Below, piece after piece: positions 16,511-24,849 of a stretch of 64,000 bases of DNA. Source of the DNA: Actinomadura graeca (GTDB taxonomy: Bacteria > Actinomycetota > Actinomycetes > Streptosporangiales > Streptosporangiaceae). The stretch's first letter is position 1; every line of letters starts with the position of its first letter. Location of the stretch: positions 1,488,001 to 1,552,000 of the forward strand of contig NZ_CP059572.1 in the NCBI RefSeq assembly GCF_019175365.1, read 5' to 3'. Below the pieces are notes generated by a model. That model made no database searches, had not been told where the DNA came from, and saw only the letters and a program-made list of their open reading frames with translations. A program made the translations under genes and the position numbers.

Positions 16511-16601
16511 AGTAAGAAACATCCAGCAGGCCGTATCCGGACATTATTTCTAGTAAAGTTTCTGCACCTTACTGGTTTGATCTAGAAATATTACCGGTAA
16601 G
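16511..16601. promoter_or_regulatory. AT-rich divergent promoter with nested dyads
   Basis: The block is strikingly AT-rich for this genome. TATTTCTAG (16545-16553) and CTAGAAATA (16582-16590) are exact inverse copies. Four AGTAAG-like half-sites occur at 16511-16516, 16552-16557, 16568-16573 (inverse, CTTACT) and 16596-16601 (GGTAAG). The third and fourth lie within a near-perfect CTTACTGGT/ACCGGTAAG pair. This is the likely operator of the adjacent HTH protein and the promoter of the plus-strand genes. Confidence 0.55.
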
Positions 16602-16700
16602 TACCTTCCAGGAGCGGGTCCGAAGCCCACATACGGGTCCCTGGCACGGACTTCTCCCCCCGACCCGAAAGGCGGTTCCGCCTTGGAAGAGGAAGGCCCG

Positions 16701-16994
16701 ATGACCATGGAGCTGGCGTTGTCCGAACTGCGCCGCGACACCGACGTCCAGCTGGCGAATCTCGAAGGCCAGCTGGCACTGCTTCTCCAGCGTAACGAAC
16801 TGAACGAACTGCAGGTGCGCGACCAGGCGCGCCAGCTCGGCGAACTCGAGGACCGGCTGAGCGCCGCCGAACGCGACCAGGTCACCCGGGGCCAGCTCGA
16901 CAACCGCTTCCGGCACACCCTCGCGCTGCTGTCGCTCATCGCCGCGATCGCGTCCGTGGCCGTGGCCCTCCTCACCACCATGGTCAGCCGCTGA
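16701..16994 (+). CDS. Small coiled-coil protein with C-terminal transmembrane helix
   Basis: The 97-aa protein has a long heptad-rich helix (LSELRRDTDVQLANLEGQLA, then LQVRDQARQLGELEDRLSAAE) and ends in one hydrophobic helix (LALLSLIAAIASVAVALLTT). This gives a tail-anchored topology with a cytoplasmic coiled coil. ATG 16701 has AGGAAGG nine bases upstream; TTG at 16683 would add MEEEGP. The gene lies 115 bases before a NACHT NTPase gene on the same strand. It could be a membrane partner or effector of that protein, but this is inference from context only. Confidence 0.72.
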   Translation: MTMELALSELRRDTDVQLANLEGQLALLLQRNELNELQVRDQARQLGELEDRLSAAERDQVTRGQLDNRFRHTLALLSLIAAIASVAVALLTTMVSR

Positions 16995-17108
16995 CAGACC
17001 CTCCGGCCAGCCGGAACCGGACAAGGCGCCCCAGGGGATCGGGTGAACGCGCGGCGTCCACCTTGAAACGATGGACGCGAGGCCGTCCCTCACTCCCCTG
17101 GAGCGCCC

Positions 17109-20100
17109 GTGGCACGTGGACTCAGCTATGCCGACGCCGTCACGTTGCTCGGCGGCACCGACAGCGCGATCGTCACCGCGCTCGACAGGCTCACCGGCGG
17201 CGTCCTGCTGGCCGCCACCGGTGGCGGCAGCGCCTTCGCGCTCAGCCTCTTCGACGCCAAGGGCGAGCTGTTCCGGCACGGCCACGCCCTGGTCGGCAGG
17301 CTCGCGGAGAGGAAGAGCGGCCTCGCCCGCGCCGACCGCACCGAGCGTCTCGCCGCCGCACAGCGCGTCCTCGCCGTCACGGCCTTCTTCGAGGCGGTCG
17401 CGGAGGTCGCCCTCCCCTTCGACACGGCGGAACTGCGCCTCGGCCGGGCCGACCAGGTCGCCCTCAGCGGCGGTGACCCCTCCCTCACCCCGCTGCTCGT
17501 CGACGGCCTGACCTGCACGGACATCCCGCTGGTCACCCCGGCGTCACCGTACCGGCTGGTGGTGGACCGGCTGCAGGACTTCCACCGGGGCCTGAGCGAG
17601 GACCTGCTGCGCTTCATCATGGGCCTGGCCGTCTGGGACCGGCTCCACGCGACCGCCCGGTCCCGGCTCGCCGAAACCCTCAGGCACGAGGTGCCCCCGG
17701 CCGCCACCCGCCGGTTCGAGGAGCACTTCCGGCGGCTCGCCGCCGACTTCCCCGAGCTCGCGTTCTGGACGGACCGCGCCGACCACGAGGCCGCCCGGAA
17801 GGAGATCCAGGCGCTCCGGACCGGCCTCGCCGGGCTCCGGCAGGTCCTGGACGGGATCGCCGCCGACCGGACGCCCGACGACCGCCGGGCCGCGCTGGCG
17901 CGCCGCTACCGCGCACGGCTGGGACGCCCGGTCTCGGAGTCCGGCGGCGTCCCCGGCGGGATGACGATCCCGACGCTGGAGGACGCCTACGTCAACCCGC
18001 GGTGCCGCGTCCGGCCCGCCGGCCCGTCCGACGCCCTCGGCCGCGAGGACTGGTGGCGGGCCGCTCCCGTCCGCGACGATCTCCAGGACCTGCTGATCGG
18101 GCATCTCACGGCGCCGGAGTCGGCCTGGCGGCCGCTGCTGCTGCTCGGCCAGCCGGGCTCGGGCAAGTCCGTGCTCACCCAGGTGCTCGCCGCCCGGCTG
18201 CCCGCCGCCGACTTCATGGTCGTCCGGGTCGTCCTGCGCGAGGCCCCCGCCGACGCCGATCTCCAGGCGCAGATCGAGCACGCCGTCCGCGACGCGACAG
18301 GCGAGACGATGACCTGGAGCGAGCTGGCCCGCGGCTCGGGCGGCGCCCTCCCCGTCGTGATCCTCGATGGGTTCGACGAGCTGCTCCAGGCGACCGGCGT
18401 CAGCCAGTCGGACTATCTCCAGCAGGTCGTGCGGTTCCAGGAACGCGAGTCCGACCAGGGGCGGCCCGTCGCGGTGATCGTCACGAGCCGCACCGCCGTC
18501 GCCGACCGCGCCCGCGTCCCGGGACGCGGCGTCACCGCGATCCGCCTCGAACCGTTCTCCGACGAGCAGATCGGACGCTGGCTCGACATCTGGAACACCA
18601 CCAACGCCGCGCACTTCGCCGGCCGCGGCGTCCGCCCGCTCCCCGAGGCCGCCGCGCTCGCCCACGGGGATCTCGCCCGGCAGCCGCTCCTGCTGCTGAT
18701 GCTCGCCCTCTACGACGCGGGCGCGAACGCGCTCCAGGACGACGGCGGCTCCCTCGACCTCGCCGGGCTCTATGAACGGCTCCTCCGCAGCTTCGCCGAA
18801 CGCGAGATAGAGAAGACCCGCCCCGGCCAGGATTCGCGTGCGGCCGCCGATTCCGTCGAAGAGGAACTGCTCCGCCTTTCGATCGCGGCGTTCGCCATGT
18901 TCAACCGAGGCCGTCAATGGACGACGGAACAGGAACTGACCGCCGACCTCGCCGCGCTCTTCCCGGAACACCCCGGCTCCGCCGGCCGGGGATTCCGCAC
19001 GCCCCTCACTCCCGGGCAGACGGTCATCGGGCGTTTCTTCTTCGTCCACCAATCGCAGGCGCTGACGCACGAGACCCGGTTGAGCACGTACGAGTTCCTG
19101 CATGCCACGTTCGGGGAATTCCTGGTGGCCCGGCAGGTCGCCCGGGAACTGGCCGGGCTCGCCCGCGTCTCCATGACCAGCTCCCGTCACCAGACGGTGG
19201 ACGACACGATCCTGCGCGCCCTCATCTCCTACGCGCCCCTGACCGGCCGCGACCCGATCGTCAACTTCCTCTTCCAGTTGCTGTCCCGGCTCCCGGGCGA
19301 GGTGCGGGAGGCCATGGGCGAGTTCCTTCTGCGCGCCTTCCACGCGGCTTTGGAGACCGGCCGGGAGACCGGCGGCTACGCGCCCGTCCGGCAGACCGTC
19401 CCGGCGCGTCACGCGGTCCATCTGGCGAACGTCCTGTTCCTCACGGCGCTCGTCCGGGGCTCGGTGACCGGATCGGAGCTCTTCCCGGGCGAGGGGTACC
19501 CGGTCGGGCCGTGGTGGCGGTGCGCGCGGCTGATGCAATCGCAGCTCCAGCGGTCCGGGTGGACGAGCCTGATCAAGACCGTCCGCCTCGAACGCCTCAC
19601 CGGGCCGGGAGGCGCCCGCGACATCCGCTTCACGGTCCCGCGCTCGCTCTGGTCCCCGGGGCCGGTCTCACTGCCCTGGACGTTCTACCTGCCGACCGAC
19701 CAGACCGTGTGGTCGGTCGCCGAGATGACGGAGATCAGGTTCTCGGCGAACTTCGTCTGCGACGAGGTCGAGGACCTGATGACCCACGCGCTGGAACCGC
19801 TCGACTCACTGACCTTCTTCGACAACAACTTCACCACCGAGCTCGCCAGGACCCGCCCCGACCGGACCGTTTCCTTCACCCATGCGCTGATCAACCTCTG
19901 GACCGTCTCGGGGAACGCCAACGCGAGCGTCCAGGAGCTTGAGACGGCCTACGAGGAATGCCTTCATTTCGAGTACCCCCTCGACACCGTGGAGGCGGTG
20001 TTGCGGCCACTCGCGGCGGACGCCTTCCGGCTGTCGCGCGAGTGGCGGGCAAAGGTACTGGACGATCTGCGCGCCTACATCACGATCAGACCCGACGTGC

Positions 20101-20165
20101 ATCCCTGGGTCCGGCAGGCGTTCCACGACCTGGACCTCGGGTTCCTCGACTCCGGCATGTCCTGA
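17109..20165 (+). CDS. NACHT (STAND) NTPase with actinobacterial N-terminal helical domain
   Basis: The 1018-aa protein has three parts. Residues 1-300 are helical and Leu/Ala-rich; the segment around LSYADAVTLLGG and LSLFDAKGELFRHGHAL resembles the NACHT N-terminal helical domain 7 seen in actinobacteria. Residues about 340-640 are a NACHT NTPase with Walker A GQPGSGKS (347-354), Walker B VVILDGFDE (416-424) and a sensor strand VIVTSRTA. Residues 640-1018 are helical then beta-containing, and I do not recognise them. STAND NTPases of this kind often sense phage or stress and trigger cell death (for example Avs proteins), but no effector is visible here. The start is GTG at 17109. It could instead be a developmental regulator. 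Confidence 0.85.
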   Translation: MARGLSYADAVTLLGGTDSAIVTALDRLTGGVLLAATGGGSAFALSLFDAKGELFRHGHALVGRLAERKSGLARADRTERLAAAQRVLAVTAFFEAVAEVALPFDTAELRLGRADQVALSGGDPSLTPLLVDGLTCTDIPLVTPASPYRLVVDRLQDFHRGLSEDLLRFIMGLAVWDRLHATARSRLAETLRHEVPPAATRRFEEHFRRLAADFPELAFWTDRADHEAARKEIQALRTGLAGLRQVLDGIAADRTPDDRRAALARRYRARLGRPVSESGGVPGGMTIPTLEDAYVNPRCRVRPAGPSDALGREDWWRAAPVRDDLQDLLIGHLTAPESAWRPLLLLGQPGSGKSVLTQVLAARLPAADFMVVRVVLREAPADADLQAQIEHAVRDATGETMTWSELARGSGGALPVVILDGFDELLQATGVSQSDYLQQVVRFQERESDQGRPVAVIVTSRTAVADRARVPGRGVTAIRLEPFSDEQIGRWLDIWNTTNAAHFAGRGVRPLPEAAALAHGDLARQPLLLLMLALYDAGANALQDDGGSLDLAGLYERLLRSFAEREIEKTRPGQDSRAAADSVEEELLRLSIAAFAMFNRGRQWTTEQELTADLAALFPEHPGSAGRGFRTPLTPGQTVIGRFFFVHQSQALTHETRLSTYEFLHATFGEFLVARQVARELAGLARVSMTSSRHQTVDDTILRALISYAPLTGRDPIVNFLFQLLSRLPGEVREAMGEFLLRAFHAALETGRETGGYAPVRQTVPARHAVHLANVLFLTALVRGSVTGSELFPGEGYPVGPWWRCARLMQSQLQRSGWTSLIKTVRLERLTGPGGARDIRFTVPRSLWSPGPVSLPWTFYLPTDQTVWSVAEMTEIRFSANFVCDEVEDLMTHALEPLDSLTFFDNNFTTELARTRPDRTVSFTHALINLWTVSGNANASVQELETAYEECLHFEYPLDTVEAVLRPLAADAFRLSREWRAKVLDDLRAYITIRPDVHPWVRQAFHDLDLGFLDSGMS

Positions 20166-20195
20166 CCGCCCTGCCGATCCGCCGCCCGGCGTCCG

Positions 20196-20696
20196 TCAGG
20201 CGTGCCAGGCCGTCCGGTACGCCGGATGGTCGGCGTACGGGACGGCCAGCAGCCGCAGCGTCGAGCAGCCGCCGTCCCGCACGGCCTCCCCGCACGTCTG
20301 GCACACCCCCGTCCCGTTCATCCGGGAATGCAGTTCGAGCAGGTGCCGCTTCACCTGGACCTCCGCCACCACGCGGGCGGGCGAGTGGCGGGCCACGTGC
20401 AGCGCGACGCCCTCCTTCACCCAGCCGACGTCCAGCACCTGATGCGGTCCGGACCCCGGCCTGCCCTGCCACGGGTAGGTGCCGGCGCTCCGCATCCGCA
20501 CGGGCCGCTGAATGTGGTCCATGGGCCGCCGCCCGAGGCTGAGCCGCTCACCGCTCTCCGCCTCGACCCACTCCCACCGCTCCGCCCCCGAGGTGTCGGG
20601 CCCGCCCCGGGGGCGGCTGCGGTGGTCGGCGGCCCAGCGCGCCGTGTCCTCGTCCTCGAAGAGCCGGGCGCGCAGAAAGTCCACAAGATCACTCAT
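20196..20696 (-). CDS. DUF6221-family protein with CxxC knuckle
   Basis: The 166-aa protein starts MSDLVDFLRARLFEDEDTAR and ends CSTLRLLAVPYADHPAYR. This is the pattern of the DUF6221 family found in many copies in actinomycete genomes. Residues 132-144 contain CQTCGEAVRDGGC, which may bind a metal. The segment RVVAEVQVKRHLLELHS before it is conserved in the family. The function is unknown; family members tend to lie in accessory regions. ATG 20696 is the natural start, because the longer frame upstream is an Arg/Gly-rich shadow of the next gene. Confidence 0.8.
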   Translation of the reverse strand: MSDLVDFLRARLFEDEDTARWAADHRSRPRGGPDTSGAERWEWVEAESGERLSLGRRPMDHIQRPVRMRSAGTYPWQGRPGSGPHQVLDVGWVKEGVALHVARHSPARVVAEVQVKRHLLELHSRMNGTGVCQTCGEAVRDGGCSTLRLLAVPYADHPAYRTAWHA

Positions 20697-20722
20697 TGAC
20701 CCATACTCCCGGACGGGGCGTC

Positions 20723-21919
20723 CTAGAAGTTGTCGTTCGTGTACGGCGCCAGCGGGACGGCGAAGGCCCGGTCCAGGTTCGCGGCGGCGCCGGGCGTGTG
20801 CTCGGTGACCAGGCCGAGGCGCGCCAGGGTGGTCAGGCGGGTGCCGCCGAGGTAGGCGGCGGCGAGTCCCGCGGCGTCGACCGTGAGGTCGGGCGCGTCC
20901 GCCGTGGGGTCGCAGGCACCGGCGGCGAGCCGCCAGCGGCCCTGGTTGGCGGACAGGCGCGCGTCCCGCAGGTCGATCACCAGGGGGTCGCCGGACGCCC
21001 AGTCCCGTGCGCGGAGCGCGGCCGGGGCGTCGACCAGGCGGAGCCACAGGGCGCCGGAGACGCTGTTCACCACGACCTGGTCGGGGTCGGCGACCATGTG
21101 CGGGAGGAGGTCGTCCTCGGGGATCTGCTCCGCCTTGATCCTGTTCGTGAGGTCGATCGAGGCGAGGTAACGCCAGAGCGCGGCCTCCACCTGCGGGGTG
21201 TCGGCGACGAGGTCCTCCAGCCGGACGACGCCCCGGTCGCCGCTGTGGGTCCGGTAGATCGCGTAGCCGCCGGGCTCGCCGTCCATGACCACGATCCGCG
21301 GAGCGGTGAACGACTCGGCCTCGTCGTCGACGACCGGCAGGATGCCGTGCTCCCACCATTCGGGGTCGCGGGCGATGCCGCCGGGACGCCGCGCGATCGC
21401 GCGGGCGTGGATCGGTCCCAGGACCTCGGGCGCGGCGGCGCGGTCGATCAGCCGCAGGGGCCGCGGGTCGGCCTCGGTCCGCAGGGCGAGCGGGCGGGAC
21501 GTGTCGACCTCCACCCCCATCGACCGGTTGGCGAGCCCGAACCCGTACCGTCCGTAGATGGCGCTCTGGGACGCCCAGAGCGCGGCCACCGGGCGACCCG
21601 CCGTGACGGCGTCCGCCAGCGCCCGGTCCACCATGGACGTCAGGACGCCGCGCCGCCGGTGGGTGGGGAGCACCCCGGCGAAGGTGATCGCCGAGCAGTC
21701 CAGGAGCGCGCCCGGCGCCGACAGCCGCATCGGGAGGACCGCGAGCTGGCCGACGAGCGTCTCGTCCGAGTAGGCGCCGATGCGCTCCGCTGTCCTAGCC
21801 ACCCACAGGTACCGTTCCCGGTCCTCGGGGTCGGTGCGGTGATGGAAGACCAGGTCCGCCATGTCCACTATGCGTTCGGCGTCGGCCTCGGGGATCTCCC
21901 TGAGCTCCACATCGGTCAT
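20723..21919 (-). CDS. Eis-like GNAT N-acetyltransferase
   Basis: The 398-aa protein has the length and layout of the Eis family. An N-terminal GNAT domain contains FAGVLPTHRRRGVLTSMVDRAL, the acetyl-CoA pyrophosphate loop (R-R-x-G). A second, degenerate GNAT domain and a C-terminal SCP2-like sterol-carrier domain (PDLTVDAAGLAAAYLGGTRLTTLARLG) follow, and the protein ends in a short carboxyl tail (APYTNDNF). The C-terminal carboxylate acts as general acid/base in characterised Eis proteins. Eis enzymes acetylate amines of aminoglycosides and polyamines, but the target here is unknown. The start ATG 21919 overlaps the stop of the upstream GNAT gene by ATGA, so the two are coupled. Confidence 0.88.
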   Translation of the reverse strand: MTDVELREIPEADAERIVDMADLVFHHRTDPEDRERYLWVARTAERIGAYSDETLVGQLAVLPMRLSAPGALLDCSAITFAGVLPTHRRRGVLTSMVDRALADAVTAGRPVAALWASQSAIYGRYGFGLANRSMGVEVDTSRPLALRTEADPRPLRLIDRAAAPEVLGPIHARAIARRPGGIARDPEWWEHGILPVVDDEAESFTAPRIVVMDGEPGGYAIYRTHSGDRGVVRLEDLVADTPQVEAALWRYLASIDLTNRIKAEQIPEDDLLPHMVADPDQVVVNSVSGALWLRLVDAPAALRARDWASGDPLVIDLRDARLSANQGRWRLAAGACDPTADAPDLTVDAAGLAAAYLGGTRLTTLARLGLVTEHTPGAAANLDRAFAVPLAPYTNDNF

Positions 21920-22434
21920 GCTTGAACCGTATTCCCGCCGTGCAACCGATTTTCCCAGGTGATCCGGTAGTACCTCGTCCGGTCGTCGGCGCCGACGAAC
22001 TCCATGCCGGCCGCGGTCATCACCCGCTGGGACGCGACGTTGCCGTGGTCGGTGTCGCCCTCGACCGCGCTGATGCCGCGGGCCCGGGCGAACGCCAGCA
22101 GGCCGCGCAGCGCCTCCGTCGCGTACCCCTTCCCCCGCGCGGACGGGACGAGCCCGTACCCGATCGTCACGGTGCCGTTCTCGTCGGCGTCGCCGTGGAA
22201 GCCGAGCCCGCCGATGGCCAGGCCGTCCTCCCGCCGCCGTATCTCGTACGCGCCGAACGGCCGGGGGTCGCCCGCGTGCACGCACGTGGCCAGATACCGT
22301 CTCGCGCCGGCGAGGTCGCTGTCGGTGGGGTATCCGCGCGCCCATCCGGCACCGGACGGCTCACCCTCGATCAGCATCTCCGCCTCGGTCACGCTCAGCG
22401 GGTGCAGGACGAGCCGGTCGGTCTCCAGATCCAT
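21916..22434 (-). CDS. RimJ/RimL-type GNAT acetyltransferase
   Basis: The 172-aa protein has the RimJ/RimL layout. It starts DLETDRLVLHPLSVTEAEML, has the central strand pair IGGLGFHGDADENGTVTIGY, the CoA loop VPSARGKGYATEALRGLLAF, and ends with VASQRVMTAAGMEFVG. It acetylates an unknown amine, possibly the N-terminus of a protein or a small molecule. The start at 22434 was chosen because the family begins at this point; the longer frame is a low-complexity shadow. It overlaps the downstream Eis-like gene by four bases, which suggests a two-gene operon. Confidence 0.85.
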   Translation of the reverse strand: MDLETDRLVLHPLSVTEAEMLIEGEPSGAGWARGYPTDSDLAGARRYLATCVHAGDPRPFGAYEIRRREDGLAIGGLGFHGDADENGTVTIGYGLVPSARGKGYATEALRGLLAFARARGISAVEGDTDHGNVASQRVMTAAGMEFVGADDRTRYYRITWENRLHGGNTVQA

Positions 22435-22735
22435 GCCCCCACGGCTATCACACCGCCGTTCCCGGCCGTGCGCAGGGGGTGACGCATTCCGGCCGCTCCA
22501 CCACCCGTGCCGCGGCAGGCCGTATGCGCCGTCCCTATCCCGGTATCGGGCGTTCGTGTCCATGGCATCCATGATCGTCCACCGCGCCGGATCCTCCACC
22601 GCCGCCCCGCCGGGTCCTGCCGATGGTCGTGATCCACCTCCGCCCAAGGACCGGTACCCGATCGACCAACGGCCGACGCGGGTCCCGCCCGCCCGGCCGG
22701 AGAGTGGCGGCAGGGCCATCGAACGAGGAGGAAGC
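22435..22735. other. Divergent intergenic region without a gene
   Basis: About 300 bases separate the GNAT gene (minus) and the beta-helix gene (plus). Open frames here are out-of-frame extensions of the two neighbours. The only clear element is GAGGAGGAAG just before the beta-helix start. Promoters for both genes must lie here, but I cannot assign boxes with confidence. Confidence 0.5.
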
Positions 22736-24682
22736 TTGGCTATCTTGCGGACACCCGCGAGGAAGGGGACGGCCGCGGCGCTCGCGGCCGGCGTGCTGGT
22801 GACGGGACTGCCGGCGCCCCCCGCCTCAGCAGATCAGCCGGCCGCGGAGCAGCTGTACGTGGCGCCGTGGGGCAAGGACACCTGGCCGGGCACCGCCGAG
22901 CGGCCCTTCGCCACACCGGGCCGGGCACAGCAGGCCGTGCGCGCCCGGACGGCGGGGATGAAGGCGGACCTGGTGGTCAACCTGCGCGCCGGGACGTACA
23001 CCCTGGACGCCCCGCTGCGGCTGTCGGACGAGACGGGCGACTCCGGCCGCAACGGCCACCGGGTCGTCTACCAGGCCCATGGCTACGGCACCGCACGGCA
23101 GGAAAAGGTGATCATCAGTGGCGGGCGGCGGATCCCGGGCTGGCGGCCCGACGACCGTCTTCCGGGCGTCTGGCGCGCCGACGTCGGCGCGCTCGACACC
23201 CGCCAGCTCTACGTCGACGGCCGCCGCGCCGCCCGTCCCGCGCTGGGCAAGCCCTTCCCCGGCAAGGTCACGGCGACGAAGACCGGATACGAGACCGACA
23301 GCGCGGCCCCGCAGTCGTGGTGGTCGCCGCGCGACATGGAGGTCCTCCTCGGCTTCGGCTACGCCGAGGGGCGCTGCGGCGTCTCCGGGATCTCCGGCGA
23401 CGCCCGGCACAGCGTGATCACCATGGACGAGCCGTGCTGGAGCCTCGCCCGGGAGCTCTACGGCGCCGAGGCGCTGACGGGGGTGTCGGACGTTGAGAAC
23501 TCCCCCAGCTTCCTGCGCGAGCCCGGCGGCTGGTACCTCGACCGTTCCCGGCCCGGTCACCACGTCCTGCTGTACCTCCCGCGGCCCGGTCAGGACATGC
23601 GGCGGGCACAGGTGGTCGCGCCCGTCCTGGAGTCGCTGGTCACCGGCGCCGGACGGGAGGGCCGCCCGCTGCACGACGTCGGCTTCAAGGGCCTGGCCTT
23701 CGCCTACGCCACCTGGCTCGCCCCCAGCGAACCGGCCGGGTTCGCGTCCGCCTGGAGCATGTACATGCGTCCGGACGGGCTGCGGACGGTGCCGGGCACC
23801 GTCGCGTTCCACAGGGCCGAGCGGCTCACCTTCGAGGGCAACACGTTCGCCCACCTGGGCGCGCAGGCGCTGGAGATCTCCGGCAACAGCTCGCACAACG
23901 TCGTGGACGGCAACGTGATCACCGACGTGTCCGACGGCGGCATCCTGATGGGCGTCGTCCCGCCCAGCACCAAGGGCGTCAACCGCGGCAACCGGATCAC
24001 CAACAACTGGATCAACCACGTCGGGCAGGAGTACCGCGCGTCCTCCGGCATCTGGGACACCGCGACGTCCGAGACCACCATCGCGCACAACCAGGTCGAC
24101 CACGTCCCGTACAGCGGCATCCTCACCGGCCCGAGCGACGACCTGCGCGGCATCATGCGCAAGAACCGCGTCCTGAACAACCGCGTCTTCAAGACCAACC
24201 TTGTCCTGCCGGACGGCGGCGGGATCTACCTGCGGGGCGAACAGGGCACCTCGTACGCCGACGGCGCGGTCATCAGGGGCAACGCGGTGGACGACAGCAA
24301 GAACCCCGAATGGAACGTCGGCATCTACACCGACGACAGCACCAACTGGGTCACCGTGGACCGCAACGCCGTCTACGACTACGCGGCCGCGATCGGCGGG
24401 TGCAGCGAGGTGTGGGGCGACCGCCCCGTCCAGAACGTCCTCTATCGCGGGAACTTCTGGGACGACGCCGTCCCCACCTGGGTCGCGCGGAGAGAGTACC
24501 CCGGCGCCTGGCCCACCGCCGAGCAGGAGTGCGGTGACCCGGCCAAGCTCCGGTTCGAGCACAACACGCTCCTGAAACCCGACGCCCCCGGCCAGGCGTG
24601 CGCGGCCAACGCGGCCTGCGCGGCGATCCTGGCCAACGCCGGCCCGCTCCCGCCCTACCGCCGGACGCTCGGAATCCGCTGA
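22736..24682 (+). CDS. Secreted right-handed parallel beta-helix protein
   Basis: The 648-aa protein starts with TTG (22736) just after GAGGAGG and begins with a signal peptide (GTAAALAAGVLVTGLPAPPASA, cleaved after ASA). It has the pectate-lyase-like fold typical of 'right-handed parallel beta-helix repeat' proteins. The N-terminal part reads LYVAPWGKDTWPGTAERPFATPG, a hallmark of this secreted family. Asn-rich ladder turns follow (FEGNTFAHLGAQALEISGNS, NRITNNWINHVG). Such proteins bind or cut polysaccharides, and no catalytic residues can be named. The most likely target is plant or algal polymer, or the cell's own polysaccharide. Confidence 0.85.
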   Translation: MAILRTPARKGTAAALAAGVLVTGLPAPPASADQPAAEQLYVAPWGKDTWPGTAERPFATPGRAQQAVRARTAGMKADLVVNLRAGTYTLDAPLRLSDETGDSGRNGHRVVYQAHGYGTARQEKVIISGGRRIPGWRPDDRLPGVWRADVGALDTRQLYVDGRRAARPALGKPFPGKVTATKTGYETDSAAPQSWWSPRDMEVLLGFGYAEGRCGVSGISGDARHSVITMDEPCWSLARELYGAEALTGVSDVENSPSFLREPGGWYLDRSRPGHHVLLYLPRPGQDMRRAQVVAPVLESLVTGAGREGRPLHDVGFKGLAFAYATWLAPSEPAGFASAWSMYMRPDGLRTVPGTVAFHRAERLTFEGNTFAHLGAQALEISGNSSHNVVDGNVITDVSDGGILMGVVPPSTKGVNRGNRITNNWINHVGQEYRASSGIWDTATSETTIAHNQVDHVPYSGILTGPSDDLRGIMRKNRVLNNRVFKTNLVLPDGGGIYLRGEQGTSYADGAVIRGNAVDDSKNPEWNVGIYTDDSTNWVTVDRNAVYDYAAAIGGCSEVWGDRPVQNVLYRGNFWDDAVPTWVARREYPGAWPTAEQECGDPAKLRFEHNTLLKPDAPGQACAANAACAAILANAGPLPPYRRTLGIR

Positions 24683-24688
24683 CCCGAA

Positions 24689-24729
24689 CGCGGCGGCGCC
24701 CGCCGGGAAGACAGGCGAGCGCCGCCGCG
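24689..24729. terminator. 11-bp perfect hairpin after the beta-helix gene
   Basis: CGCGGCGGCGC (24689-24699) pairs exactly with GCGCCGCCGCG (24719-24729) around a 19-base loop, six bases after the stop codon. Confidence 0.72.
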
Positions 24730-24762
24730 GCTCATGCGATGGACGTCCGCCTTCCATAACTC

Positions 24763-24784
24763 TCAGTGAAACTGTGGCGGGTGC
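24763..24784. promoter_or_regulatory. 22-bp element upstream of the first HTH-TPR gene (copy 1)
   Basis: The block TCAGTGAA-a-CTGTGGCGG-g-TGC lies 66-87 bases upstream of the HTH-TPR start at 24850. It contains CAGT-GAA-ACTG as a short dyad. A near-identical block (20 of 22 bases) lies at 27329-27350 upstream of the second HTH-TPR gene. Conservation in front of two related regulators suggests an operator or a shared promoter element. Confidence 0.6.
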
Positions 24785-24849
24785 ACAGCGGGAAAGGGAG
24801 ACTGAGGGAGGGCGGGAACCGTCCCCTCGGACACCGGAAGGTGCCCCGC

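Noticed and set aside
17544..19538. 664-aa minus-strand frame opposite the NACHT gene
   Set aside because: Low-complexity composition without domains; the plus strand carries the clear Walker A and B motifs.
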